Below, one piece after another: positions 46,723 to 55,320 of a stretch of DNA of 55,444 bases; position 1 is the stretch's first letter, and each line of letters starts with the position of its first letter. The stretch spans positions 1 through 55,444 of the forward strand of contig NZ_JAAXPW010000022.1 of NCBI RefSeq assembly GCF_012396605.1, read 5' to 3'. Made by a program: the position numbers and the translations under genes. The DNA is from Ureibacillus thermosphaericus (lineage in GTDB: Bacteria; Bacillota; Bacilli; Bacillales_A; Planococcaceae). Below the pieces are notes generated by a model that had not been told where the DNA came from, searched no databases, and worked only from the letters and a program-made list of their open reading frames with translations.

Positions 46723-47600
46723 ACTTCATGTCCTCCCAAGCGAGCTAATACTTCATCTATAGTTGGCATGCCGCCTTGTGCGCCAAACTTTTCAACTGAA
46801 AGGGATGCAGCGATGTTTGCAAATTCAACCGCATCATCAATTGATTTTCCACTGCAAATCGCATGAGCAAATGCGCCATTAAACGTATCCCCAGCTCCTG
46901 TTGTATCAACAGCAGTTGTTTTAAATCCAGGGATTCTTACAATTTTTGATCCATCATAGTAAGCCGCACCTTCACTACCTAAAGTAACAATGACTTTATT
47001 TGGATACTCTTTTAATACCGTTTCCCAATCAGCACCAAAGATTAATTCACATTCCGTTTCGTTTGGCGTTAAATAAGTAATTTGATTCATCCATTCTTTT
47101 TTGAAATTCGCAGCAGGTGCTGGATTTAATAAAACTGGAATAGCATGCTCTTGACAGATAGTGAATACGTACTCAATCGTTTCTGCTGGTATTTCCAACT
47201 GCATCATCACAAGTTTGCTTTCTCGAATCAGTTGGATATTGGCATCGATAATTTCTTTATTTAAATCAAAATTCGCTCCTGGAACAAAAAGAATGCGATT
47301 ATCACGATTATGTAGCAAGATATTTGCTATTCCAGTGGAATTATTTGTTTTCACGATGCCTGAAACATCAATATTTTCACTCATTAATTTTTTATATAAC
47401 TCTATTCCAAAGCTATCGTCTCCTACTGCACCAATCATGCGAACTTGACTTCCAAGTCGAGCCGCTGCAACAGCTTGATTTGCACCTTTTCCGCCTGGAA
47501 TCGTCGTAAAAAGCTTTCCTTGAACCGTTTCTCCCTGTTTCGGGAAAGTGTCAGTTTCCACTACAAGATCCATATTTATGCTTCCAATCACCGTGATCAT
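46719..47600 (-). CDS. rbsK: ribokinase
   Basis: 293 residues of the PfkB family: [21 protein letters not shown] at the start (substrate-binding region), [16 protein letters not shown], and the C-terminal [13 protein letters not shown] with the catalytic aspartate. Phosphorylates ribose to ribose 5-phosphate. Overlaps the rbsR stop by four bases. Confidence 0.93.
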   Translation of the reverse strand: MITVIGSINMDLVVETDTFPKQGETVQGKLFTTIPGGKGANQAVAAARLGSQVRMIGAVGDDSFGIELYKKLMSENIDVSGIVKTNNSTGIANILLHNRDNRILFVPGANFDLNKEIIDANIQLIRESKLVMMQLEIPAETIEYVFTICQEHAIPVLLNPAPAANFKKEWMNQITYLTPNETECELIFGADWETVLKEYPNKVIVTLGSEGAAYYDGSKIVRIPGFKTTAVDTTGAGDTFNGAFAHAICSGKSIDDAVEFANIAASLSVEKFGAQGGMPTIDEVLARLGGHEV

Positions 47601-48577
47601 TGTAAGAACCCCTTTCGAGTCGTCTCTCGCACAACTAATTCCGGATTAATGACAATGTTTTTCTCAGTTATGCTTTTGCCTTCGATTTGTTGAATTAATA
47701 ATTCTGCTGCAGTTTCACCTAGCTTGTATATGTTTTGGGCAACAGTTGTTAAACTAGGAGTTGTATAATTTCCTAACTGTATACCGTCAAAACCAATGAT
47801 TTGAATATCATTCGGCACGCTTCTATTCAATTTTTCACAAGCTTTTAACGCTCCAATTGCCAAAACGTCGCTACTGCCAAATATTCCATCAATAGTAGAA
47901 TGTTTTTGTAAAAATTGGAATGTAATATGTTCAGCAACTTTAAAATCATAGGGACTTTCAACAATGTGTACTTTTATATTTTTTCCTTCAACAGCCTTTA
48001 AGAAACCTTTCAAACGCTGTTCGGAAGAAATAAGTTGCTTAGGACCTTTTAGAAAAAGCAGCTCTTTAGCACCACACTCTAGCATGTAGCGGCCGGCCAT
48101 TTCTGTTCCCAGTATATTATTTGTCGTTACAGATGGGATGTCCATAATCGGAGCCCGGTCTAAGGCAACGATTGGAATAGTTGCTTCTTGACCATTTCCT
48201 GAGTGAGTAGATGTGATAATAACACCAGCCACGTATTCTTGAGTAAGAGCTTTAAAGTAATGTTGTTCTTTTTTAGGATTCTCGTCCGAATTACATAATA
48301 TAACAGTGTATCCATATTTGTAGGCGGTATCTTCTACAGCACGGGCAAGCTCTGGAAAGAATGGGTTTTTAATATCCGGAATAATGAGTCCAATCATATT
48401 GGATTGTTTAGTGGATAGCGTCCTTGCAACATTGTTTGGGACAAAGTTCAATTCTTTAATCGCGTGCTCTATTGCTTCTCTAGATTTTTTTCCCACATAA
48501 CCATTCTTATTAATGTATCTAGAAACTGTGGCTGCAGATACATTTGCCCGCTTTGCTACGTCATGAATCGTTACCAT
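47597..48577 (-). CDS. rbsR: LacI-type ribose operon repressor
   Basis: About 326 residues. N-terminal helix-turn-helix (TIHDVAKRANVSAATVSRYI) and hinge helix (NNVARTLST), then a periplasmic-binding-like effector domain (IIPDIKNPFFPELARAVED). ATG 48575-48577 follows AAGGTG at seven bases and gives the standard LacI-family N-terminus. An in-frame ATG at 48622, fused ATGA-style to a tiny upstream ORF, would add 15 residues. As first gene of the operon it probably represses itself through the operators just upstream. Confidence 0.9.
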   Translation of the reverse strand: MVTIHDVAKRANVSAATVSRYINKNGYVGKKSREAIEHAIKELNFVPNNVARTLSTKQSNMIGLIIPDIKNPFFPELARAVEDTAYKYGYTVILCNSDENPKKEQHYFKALTQEYVAGVIITSTHSGNGQEATIPIVALDRAPIMDIPSVTTNNILGTEMAGRYMLECGAKELLFLKGPKQLISSEQRLKGFLKAVEGKNIKVHIVESPYDFKVAEHITFQFLQKHSTIDGIFGSSDVLAIGALKACEKLNRSVPNDIQIIGFDGIQLGNYTTPSLTTVAQNIYKLGETAAELLIQQIEGKSITEKNIVINPELVVRETTRKGFLQ

Positions 48578-48599
48578 ACAATCACCTTTCGAATCATTG

Positions 48600-48678
48600 T
48601 GGTACCGGTTACACATTTTCATGAAAAAATATGTAATCGGTTACACATTTGACCTCCTAATGTGTAATCGGTTACACA
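48600..48678. promoter_or_regulatory. three RbsR operator sites
   Basis: LacI-type palindromes centred on CGGTTACA: TGGTACCGGTTACACA at 48600-48615, TGTAATCGGTTACA at 48632-48645 and TGTGTAATCGGTTACACA at 48661-48678. Spacing between centres is about 31 bases, near three helical turns, so dimers could bind one face of the DNA in the leader of rbsR. Confidence 0.8.
48619..48648 (-). CDS. putative nine-codon leader ORF before rbsR
   Basis: AGGAGG stands five bases before an ATG that opens MCNRLHIFS and stops at TGA, overlapping (ATGA) the in-frame ATG 48622 of the extended rbsR frame. The ORF encodes the operator sequence itself. It may be a leader peptide coupling translation into rbsR, or an accident of the duplicated operator. 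Confidence 0.35.
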   Translation of the reverse strand: MCNRLHIFS

Positions 48679-48902
48679 ATCTACCGCCCAAAAAATTTAC
48701 GTGTATATATTACCTGAAATAATCTTTTATAGTATGTCATTTTTCTTTTAAATAGGCTATACCATTATCGATTGTTCACAAATTGTTCATCATTTTGTAA
48801 TTATATGGAATAACCTTTTTGTTTTCAACTGATTTCTTTAGATTTCAACTTTACATTCAGCCTGTCTATATAATGATTGGCGTCCTTAAATTGTTGTTTT
48901 AT

Positions 48903-48942
48903 AAAAAAACGCTTCGCTATCTCTAAATAGCAAAGCGTTTTC
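48903..48942 (-). terminator. terminator after fhs
   Basis: AAACGCTTCGCTAT pairs with ATAGCAAAGCGTTT (48907-48920 and 48927-48940); minus-strand T run, four bases past the fhs stop. Confidence 0.85.
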
Positions 48943-48945
48943 CAA

Positions 48946-50619
48946 TTAAAACAACCCGATTGCATTCCCTTTTTCATCAACATCCATACGTAATGCGGCG
49001 GGTGCTTTGGGCAATCCTGGCATTGTCATAATATCGCCCGTTATGCAAACCAAAAATCCTGCTCCTAATTTTGGAATGATTTCTCTTACAGTAATCGTAA
49101 ATCCAATTGGGCGACCTATTAATGTTGGATCGTCTGACAATGAATATTGTGTTTTTGCCATACAGATTGGTAATTGATCCCAACCATTTTCCTTAATTTG
49201 TTTCAATTGCTTTTTCGCTTGATTTGAAAATTCAACTCCAATCCCGCCATATACTTTTTGGACAATCGTCGTAATTTTCTGTTCTATGGAATCGGATAAT
49301 TCGTAAAGCGGAGCAAATTGTTTCGGTTCGTCTAAAACTTCCAATACTTGTTTGGCTAGATCCATTCCACCTTTCCCGCCTTCTTCCCATACATTTGTTC
49401 TAGCGATGCGGACATTGTTTAATTTCGCCCAATTCAGAAGCGTTTGAATTTCTTGCTCCGTATCCGTTATAAATCGATTCAAAGCAACAACCGGTTCAAT
49501 TCCGAAATTTCTTACTGTCTCAATATGTCGAGCTAAATTTGGGATTCCGTTGCTGAGAGCTTCAATATTTTCTTTCGCTAACTCGCTTTTTTCTGCTCCG
49601 CCATGCATTTTTAATGCGCGAATCGTTGTCACAATTACGACTGCATCCGGATGGAATTCACCTTTTCTTGCTTTAATGTTCAAAAATTTTTCAGCACCTA
49701 AATCCGCACCAAAACCAGCTTCTGTCACGACGATGTCCGCTAATTTCCGTGCGGTTTGCGTAGCAATCAAGGAATTACATCCATGAGCAATATTCGCAAA
49801 AGGTCCACCGTGAACAAGAGCAGGAGTTCCTTCAATAGACTGTACAATGTTCGGTTTGAACGCTTCTTTTAAAATTAATGTTAATGCCCCCTCAATTCCT
49901 AGGTCACGCACAAAGACTGGTTGACGATCATAAGTGTAACCAATTAACATCTTGGATAATCGTTCTTTCAAATCCTCAATACTTGTTGCTAAACAAAATA
50001 CCGCCATAATTTCAGAGGCAACTGTTATATCAAATCCGTCTTCCCTTGGAACACCTTGCGTTGGACCTCCTAGTCCTACAACAACTTTTCTAAGTGCTCG
50101 GTCGTTCATGTCCAATACCCGTTTCCAAATAATTCTTCTAGGGTCGATGTTTAGTTGATTTCCTTGATGAATATGATTGTCAATTACTGCAGAAATTAAG
50201 TTATTCGCTGTTGTAATCGCGTGAAAATCTCCATTAAAATGCAAGTTAATTTCTTCCATTGGAAGCACTTGTGCATAGCCGCCACCTGTTGCTCCACCTT
50301 TGATGCCAAATACGGGACCTAACGATGGTTCGCGAAGAGCTACCATGACCTTTTGATTTAATTGTTTTAAGGCATCAGCAAGTCCAATAGTAACCGTTGA
50401 TTTTCCTTCTCCGGCAGGTGTTGGATTCGTTGCTGTCACAAGTACAACTTTACCATAAGGCTCACCCGGAATTTTTTTCGGGTCGATTTTTCCTTTATAA
50501 CGTCCATATTGTTCAAGTGCATCATCTGGAATGTTTACTTGTTCTGCAATTTCTGCAATAGGTTTTAATGCTGCACCATAAGCAATGTCTAAATCCGTTA
50601 ATGGTTTTGTAATTGTCAT
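48946..50619 (-). CDS. fhs: formate-tetrahydrofolate ligase
   Basis: 557 residues, full length. ATP-binding loop [14 protein letters not shown] near residue 66, [14 protein letters not shown], and [14 protein letters not shown]. It makes 10-formyl-tetrahydrofolate from formate, ATP and THF for purine and formyl-methionine synthesis. ATG is preceded by AGAGGAAT. Array C begins about 160 bases upstream of the start. Confidence 0.94.
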   Translation of the reverse strand: MTITKPLTDLDIAYGAALKPIAEIAEQVNIPDDALEQYGRYKGKIDPKKIPGEPYGKVVLVTATNPTPAGEGKSTVTIGLADALKQLNQKVMVALREPSLGPVFGIKGGATGGGYAQVLPMEEINLHFNGDFHAITTANNLISAVIDNHIHQGNQLNIDPRRIIWKRVLDMNDRALRKVVVGLGGPTQGVPREDGFDITVASEIMAVFCLATSIEDLKERLSKMLIGYTYDRQPVFVRDLGIEGALTLILKEAFKPNIVQSIEGTPALVHGGPFANIAHGCNSLIATQTARKLADIVVTEAGFGADLGAEKFLNIKARKGEFHPDAVVIVTTIRALKMHGGAEKSELAKENIEALSNGIPNLARHIETVRNFGIEPVVALNRFITDTEQEIQTLLNWAKLNNVRIARTNVWEEGGKGGMDLAKQVLEVLDEPKQFAPLYELSDSIEQKITTIVQKVYGGIGVEFSNQAKKQLKQIKENGWDQLPICMAKTQYSLSDDPTLIGRPIGFTITVREIIPKLGAGFLVCITGDIMTMPGLPKAPAALRMDVDEKGNAIGLF

Positions 50620-50776
50620 ACTAATTCCTCTTTCTAGTCAGATTGAGTTTACTCTTCGTTATGAACGTTATTATTTACACAAGTGTTTGTTTTATAATGT
50701 TTTTGTTTTGTCTGCTTTGTTAATTAATGACGGATTTTATTATTACTACATAAATTCACTTTTTAGAAATGGGGCT

Positions 50777-51058
50777 GATAATAGTCAAAGCTCGGGCAAT
50801 AATAGTCATACTGGGATGAATAATAGTCAAATTTGTGAACATAATTGCCACCCCATAAAAATTTGCTTCAATTATGGAAGATATTAGTCAGTTTCAAGCA
50901 TTTAATAGTCAACTGGCCAAGGATATTTGCCAAATTGATTAACATAATAGCCAACTACATATAAACGATTTCCTTGAAATAACGATAATAGCCAAAATCA
51001 AGATTATAATAGTCAATCTTTGATAAATAATAGCCACACTCGAGCAAATAATAGTCAT
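50777..51058 (+). repeat. array C: three groups of four 21-bp-phased cores
   Basis: The cores (consensus AATAGTCA or AATAGCCA, some TTTGCCA) have their G at 50784, 50805, 50826, 50847, then 50887, 50908, 50929, 50950, then 50991, 51012, 51033, 51054. Steps are 21, 21, 21, 40, 21, 21, 21, 41, 21, 21, 21. This repeats the four-core architecture of array A with a 103-104-bp super-period, but spacers are unrelated between groups and to array A. Intergenic, between the PstS-like gene's 3' end and the fhs promoter side; nothing else recognised in 50620-51172. Confidence 0.88.
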
Positions 51059-51172
51059 TCATTTTTTTTCGTATCCTATCCATCATTATACAATTCTTCT
51101 AGCAAGATTCGCCCTTGAGCTTTCAAAAGAATTGTGAACTCTCATTCTAAAAATTTCACCATAAAATTGAAG

Positions 51173-51212
51173 AAAAGGCTGTCTAGAAAGTCGGAAACTT
51201 TCCAAACAGCCT
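51173..51212 (-). terminator. terminator after the PstS-like gene
   Basis: AGGCTGTCTAGAAAGT pairs with ACTTTCCAAACAGCCT with few mismatches; the minus strand ends in TTTTCTTC. Confidence 0.8.
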
Positions 51213-51277
51213 CATTTCCTCATAATCAAGATCTTTTCTGTCCAAAATGACAGCCACTTTTATGTCATACTATTTAT

Positions 51278-52432
51278 TCATTCATCCACATTATTTATAG
51301 GCACATACCCGACCTTTTCAATTAGTTGTTGTCCTTGAGGAGATAGTACCCAATCAATTAATTTGTTGACATTTGGATTTTCCGTACCTGCAGTAACAAT
51401 ATAAAATTCCCCAGTTATAGGATATTCGCCACTTCGAATCGTTTCTTTTGTCGGAGAAACTCCGTCAATGGCCAATAGTTTAATTTGATTATTGCCGACC
51501 ATTTCTTGTGAATAATATCGAAACGTATAGCCAATTGCGTTTTCGAAATTTCGATATTGTGCCACTTCGCTAATGATTTCTCCCATGCCGCTCGCCACAT
51601 TTTCTCTTGGTGCATCCATAATAGACGTATCACCCATTAATGACTGCAACGACGTTTGAGAACCGCTATCTTCTGGGCGTTGATATGCCCTAATAGGTTC
51701 ATTTTTACCACCAAGCTCTTTCCAGTTAGTAATTTTACCGGAATAAATATCTTTAATTTGTTGCAAAGTTAACCCATCAACTTCATTTTTTTGATTGACG
51801 AAAAATACAAACGCTTCCTTCCCAATTGGTATTAATTTTAGTTCGACTCCCTTTTCTTTTGCTCGCTGCAATTGTTTTTGAGAAGGCTCATTGACAAAAA
51901 TCATATCCACTTTACCATAAATTAAATTTTCGTAGGCTTCTGGCGTTGTATTGACCATCACTTCACTATTATATGGGTCGTATTCTTTTTTCGGATATGT
52001 AGCTTGTGCAATGGCGGAATAGATCGGATACAATGCTGTTGCACCATCCATGATTGGTAATGAATCGGATAATTGAAGAGTTGCTTCTTCTTCTAAAGTT
52101 ACTACTTTCGAATTTTCTTCAAAAGGCATGTATTCATAAATATTTACTTCTGCTGAAACGGTTGGAATGTTCTCCACATATTTTTGGTAAATCGGCCAAA
52201 TGGAACTAGCACTAATCGCAACACAAGAAATAACGACAAACCAAATGATTCTTTTCTTTGTTTTGAAATATCGAAATAGAAATGCTAAAAAAAGCAAATA
52301 CAGAAAAATTGCAAAAATAATGATGAATGGAATCCATTCGAAGTTTCCTATCAACAATGCCATAAAAACGACACCAAATGTAAAAAAACATAGAACGAAG
52401 AAAACAATGATTGACACAAAAATGTTCGTCAT
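51278..52432 (-). CDS. membrane-anchored PstS-like protein
   Basis: 384 residues. Three hydrophobic helices occupy about residues 1-90, followed by an extracellular phosphate-binding-protein-like domain (PIMDGATALYPIYSAIAQ, IFVNEPSQKQL, IYSGKITNWKELGG, QRPEDSGSQTSLQSL, GYVPINN). PstS proteins are normally lipoproteins with pstCAB beside them; neither a lipobox nor permease genes occur here. A sensory or wall-related role is possible. ATG 52430-52432 follows AGGAGG, which itself lies in the 3' arm of the upstream gene's terminator. Confidence 0.75.
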   Translation of the reverse strand: MTNIFVSIIVFFVLCFFTFGVVFMALLIGNFEWIPFIIIFAIFLYLLFLAFLFRYFKTKKRIIWFVVISCVAISASSIWPIYQKYVENIPTVSAEVNIYEYMPFEENSKVVTLEEEATLQLSDSLPIMDGATALYPIYSAIAQATYPKKEYDPYNSEVMVNTTPEAYENLIYGKVDMIFVNEPSQKQLQRAKEKGVELKLIPIGKEAFVFFVNQKNEVDGLTLQQIKDIYSGKITNWKELGGKNEPIRAYQRPEDSGSQTSLQSLMGDTSIMDAPRENVASGMGEIISEVAQYRNFENAIGYTFRYYSQEMVGNNQIKLLAIDGVSPTKETIRSGEYPITGEFYIVTAGTENPNVNKLIDWVLSPQGQQLIEKVGYVPINNVDE

Positions 52433-52441
52433 TACAAAAAA

Positions 52442-52474
52442 ACCTCCTACCACCTAATTCGTCATGTAGGAGGT
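52442..52474 (-). terminator. VOC-gene terminator that buries the next gene's ribosome binding site
   Basis: ACCTCCTAC and GTAGGAGGT pair perfectly over nine bases with a 15-base loop, followed on the minus strand by T7. The AGGAGG of the PstS-like gene is inside the 3' arm, and its ATG comes ten bases later. Confidence 0.75.
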
Positions 52475-52488
52475 GTTTTCCTTTATTT

Positions 52489-53241
52489 TCATCGAACGAA
52501 CAAATAATTCCCGTCCTCAAGCGTTACATGCTTTTCTTCTTTCGAACCGCTAATTTTCACTTCAACGATTTCATACTTTTGCTCTAAATTAAATTTGAAA
52601 TGACAATTTGGCGCTTTTAATTTTATGTATGAGTCTGTACTCTCCACTATTTCATGTTCAAATAAACTTGCCCATTCTTTTGCCCACTGTAAATCTGTAA
52701 CGGAGAATGAGATTTCATCAATTGTTAAATCTCCTAAAGGATGCTTTTGGATTGTTCCATTGTTTACCAAATCATTGTATCGTTCTTCGTCTGACCCTTC
52801 CCATTGAATGAGAAATGGAAATTCAAAAGGCAACTCTTTTTTGCCAAAATGCAGTAATTTCCAAGTTAATACACTTCCATCTGGGCGTATTCTTGAAAAT
52901 GAATCAGGTCCAATCACTTCATAGCCTGCATCACGAAGTTTTTTTGCATCTTCTTCAATTGTCGTTGTCCGAATGGCAATTCGTGTAAAACCATTTTTCT
53001 TGTTTCGTTTTTTATAAGATTCATGTAATGTATATGGAATTTCAGCAGATTTTTCGAGCAACGTTTCATCAAATACGCCAATAAATTCAATATAAGAAAG
53101 GCCGAAATAACTGAGCGAATTATAGGTTCCCCACATTTCATGTTTTCCGCCTTCTACTGTATGAAGGCCAATTTCTTTCGTTTTTTCAACCATGGTTTTC
53201 GGCTCTTTCACAAAATGTACGATATGATCAAGTAAATACAT
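52489..53241 (-). CDS. VOC/glyoxalase-like domain protein
   Basis: About 250 residues with two vicinal-oxygen-chelate halves: YLLDHIVHFVKEP at the N-terminus and LTIDEISFSVTDLQWAKEWASLF in the second half, as in the Glyoxalase_3-like family. No specific activity can be assigned. ATG 53239-53241 with AGGTGAG upstream is preferred to an upstream in-frame TTG. It lies twelve bases after the deacylase gene, so the two are co-transcribed. Confidence 0.82.
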   Translation of the reverse strand: MYLLDHIVHFVKEPKTMVEKTKEIGLHTVEGGKHEMWGTYNSLSYFGLSYIEFIGVFDETLLEKSAEIPYTLHESYKKRNKKNGFTRIAIRTTTIEEDAKKLRDAGYEVIGPDSFSRIRPDGSVLTWKLLHFGKKELPFEFPFLIQWEGSDEERYNDLVNNGTIQKHPLGDLTIDEISFSVTDLQWAKEWASLFEHEIVESTDSYIKLKAPNCHFKFNLEQKYEIVEVKISGSKEEKHVTLEDGNYLFVR

Positions 53242-53253
53242 GTTTCTCACCTA

Positions 53254-53772
53254 CTATACTTCATTTGTTGCTGCAAATTCACTAATGTCCGTTAATGTTT
53301 CGTTCCAATCTTTTCCGACATCCACCCACTCTTTCGCATTTGAATATTCAAACAATTCATCGCAAGTTAATTCGATTGCTGAATTGATGCTGCCGCAAGC
53401 TGGAAACACTGTTGTAAAACGTTTTAACGAAACATCTAAATAAACATCTAAATCATGAGCTAATCCGAAAGGACATACTCCCCCAATGACATGCCCCGTA
53501 AAATGTTCTACTTCTTCTGCACTTAACATTTTCGCCTTAACGCCAAATGTAGATTTAAATTTTTTATTATCAATTTTTGCATCACCAGCTGCTACAACGA
53601 GAAAAGCATTTCCATCTTTATCTTTAAATGATAATGTTTTGGCGATCCGTGCAGGAATGACGTTTAAAGCGATGGCCGCTTGCTCAACTGTTGCACTGCT
53701 TTGTTCAAACTCTAAAATATCTTGGTCACGGTTAAATTTTTGTAAATGCTCTTTTACACTTTGTAAAGACAT
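53254..53772 (-). CDS. YbaK/EbsC-type aminoacyl-tRNA deacylase
   Basis: 172 residues. IPARIAKTLSFKDKDGNAFLVVAAGD includes the family lysine, and GHVIGGVCPFGL is the YbaK GxxxGGV(S/C)P-like loop. The family hydrolyses Cys-tRNA(Pro) or related mischarged tRNAs in trans. ATG 53770-53772 has GGAGG at eight bases; an earlier ATG at 53787 overlaps that site. Confidence 0.87.
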   Translation of the reverse strand: MSLQSVKEHLQKFNRDQDILEFEQSSATVEQAAIALNVIPARIAKTLSFKDKDGNAFLVVAAGDAKIDNKKFKSTFGVKAKMLSAEEVEHFTGHVIGGVCPFGLAHDLDVYLDVSLKRFTTVFPACGSINSAIELTCDELFEYSNAKEWVDVGKDWNETLTDISEFAATNEV

Positions 53773-53825
53773 TTTCCCATCCTCCAATCCCGATAAAACA
53801 AATTTGAATTATTACCTATTATATA

Positions 53826-53853
53826 TAAGAAAAGACTAGTGAAACTAGCCTTT
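53826..53853 (-). terminator. terminator after coaB
   Basis: AAGACTAGT/ACTAGCCTT (53832-53840 and 53844-53852) with a three-base loop and a T run on the minus strand. Confidence 0.7.
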
Positions 53854-53869
53854 CAGTTTAAATTCCATT

Positions 53870-54544
53870 TTATACTTTTTCGCACAGTATTTCCAATAAA
53901 GTTCTTGCCGTTTGTTCTTTGCCTTGAACTTCAATGACATCTCCAGTTTGAGAAATAATATAATGCTGAACATCGCCATACAATGATTGAGAACTATTTG
54001 CCACCATAAAGTCAGCATTCGATTCTTTCATTCGCAATTTTGCACGTTGAATTAAATAGTCTACATCTTCCGTTGCTTCAAGTTTAAACCCGACAAGAAG
54101 CGTTTTTGGATCCCAACCTTTAATTTTCCCTAAGATTTTTGGCGCTTTTTTAAAATGAATAATCGGTGGTTCATCCGAAGACATTTTTCCATTTTCCGTG
54201 ATTAAATTACCGTTTTGGTCGTAAACTTTGTCTACAACCCAGTCAGAACCAGCCGCTGCCATAATCACAATATCAATGTTTTCACTTTGCAAAATATGTT
54301 TTATTTTATTTCCTAAATCTTCAATTCCTTCAAAACCTACTAATCGCATGGATTCTTTATGTTTCGGAAGCTTCGCAAAGTATCCGTGTAAATAAACTAC
54401 TTCTGCCCCCATAGAAAAAGCTGTTTCAGCTAAAAAACAGCCCATCGTGCCTTTTGAAAGATTCGTATGTCCGCGAACCCGATCCCATTTTTCAAGGGTT
54501 CCTCCGCTTGTAATGAGCACTTTTTTTCCTTCTAATGTCTTCAT
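53870..54544 (-). CDS. coaB: stand-alone phosphopantothenate-cysteine ligase
   Basis: 224 residues. KKVLITSGGTLEKWDRVR at the N-terminus is the nucleotide-binding loop of the DFP/CoaB domain, followed by FLAETAFSMGAEVVYLHG, MAAAGSDWVVDK, and FKLEATEDVDYLIQRA. It joins cysteine to 4'-phosphopantothenate in coenzyme A synthesis. Most Bacillales have a fused CoaBC; a single CoaB is usual in streptococci and enterococci, so this may be a second copy. ATG 54542-54544 with AGGTGATAGCT upstream. Single gene with its own terminator. Confidence 0.83.
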   Translation of the reverse strand: MKTLEGKKVLITSGGTLEKWDRVRGHTNLSKGTMGCFLAETAFSMGAEVVYLHGYFAKLPKHKESMRLVGFEGIEDLGNKIKHILQSENIDIVIMAAAGSDWVVDKVYDQNGNLITENGKMSSDEPPIIHFKKAPKILGKIKGWDPKTLLVGFKLEATEDVDYLIQRAKLRMKESNADFMVANSSQSLYGDVQHYIISQTGDVIEVQGKEQTARTLLEILCEKV

Positions 54545-54670
54545 AGCTATCACCTATCATTTTTATCTTTCGTTATAGATTAAGTTTACTGAACTTTAAC
54601 TCCATTTTCATTAATAAATTCTAATTTTTAAAAACGAGTCGTTATGTAAAAAGCTTCAGTTTCGGAAAAT

Positions 54671-54830
54671 ATAAAAAAGCAGCCCCTATTAAGGGAGCTG
54701 CTCAACCTATGGTAACCAACCGTGTATATATTAATCCTCAGAAGATATATCAATTCATGTGTAAAGACATCTGATTTGATATATATATCGTGAGCATTAA
54801 TATTACATTGATAATATTATCATTATTTTA
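54671..54830 (-). ncRNA. candidate small RNA
   Basis: 326 bases between coaB and the zinc-finger gene contain no ORF but end, on the minus strand, in a strong terminator (AGCAGCTCCC with GGGGCTGCT, then T6, 54672-54702). Upstream is a hairpin GATATATCA/TGATATATC (about 54735-54785) and, near 54808-54830, a Fur-like AATAATGATAATATTATC. A transcript of about 100-130 bases is plausible, with a C-rich loop flank as in Fur-controlled sRNAs. Ends are not defined. It may instead be just the 3' UTR and terminator of the zinc-finger gene. Confidence 0.35.
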
Positions 54831-54870
54831 TCAAAAATTCAATACAAAAAGGTACTAAAGTTCTATTGCA

Positions 54871-55062
54871 TCATTTTTCCTGCATCTTTAGCAATTCGTT
54901 ACCCAAAAATTGCAATTGTTCGCCAACAGAGCACTGTTCAATGCAAAACCGGTGTGCTCCTGCTTTTCCTCTTATTTGTCTTAAATCCCTTTTGATGGGA
55001 CAATCTATGCAATAAGTATCAATTAATTCATCTATATCTTTAATTACTGCACTTTTATCCAC
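54871..55062 (-). CDS. small zinc-finger domain protein
   Basis: 63 residues with cysteine and histidine pairs DTYCIDCPIK, AHRFCIEQCSVGEQL, matching the zinc-finger family of about 60-70 residues common in Bacillales (Pfam zinc_finger, PF10782 from memory). Function unknown. Start is GTG 55060-55062 with AAAGGGGGA upstream. Confidence 0.78.
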   Translation of the reverse strand: MDKSAVIKDIDELIDTYCIDCPIKRDLRQIRGKAGAHRFCIEQCSVGEQLQFLGNELLKMQEK

Positions 55063-55180
55063 AAATCACAATCCCCCTTTATTAGTTTTTATATTTTACT
55101 ATCGTCATTTTTTATTTGTCAAAGCGCATTTCTTCCAGTTGAAACAAGCTTATTATGTTGTAAAACGGTTGAGAATATGT

Positions 55181-55312
55181 CTATTGTGACATTTTCTGAG
55201 CTTGTCCTTTTGGAACAATAGTTGATATACCTTTTGCTCGACAATTTTTTATAATCAAGTCTTTACGATAGTCTATGATAAAGGGGATAAACACCGTTTG
55301 TGCAGTAATTCT
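55181..55312 (-). pseudogene. possible exon fragment beside the right intron
   Basis: A 43-codon stretch open on the minus strand between TGA (55313-55315) and TAG (55181-55183), reading like a protein end with IIDYRKDLIIKNCRAKG. It lies just downstream of the intron's 3' end and could be the 3' part of an interrupted gene, but frame continuity across the splice site is not shown and I do not recognise the family. Otherwise 55063-55320 is empty. Confidence 0.2.
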
Positions 55313-55320
55313 TCAACTTT

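Larger units (their letters stand above)
48578..48945. other. rbs control region and fhs 3' flank
   Basis: About 370 bases. It contains three operator-like palindromes (48600-48678), a tiny upstream ORF (48619-48648), AT-rich promoter DNA and the fhs terminator at 48903-48942. Confidence 0.6.
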
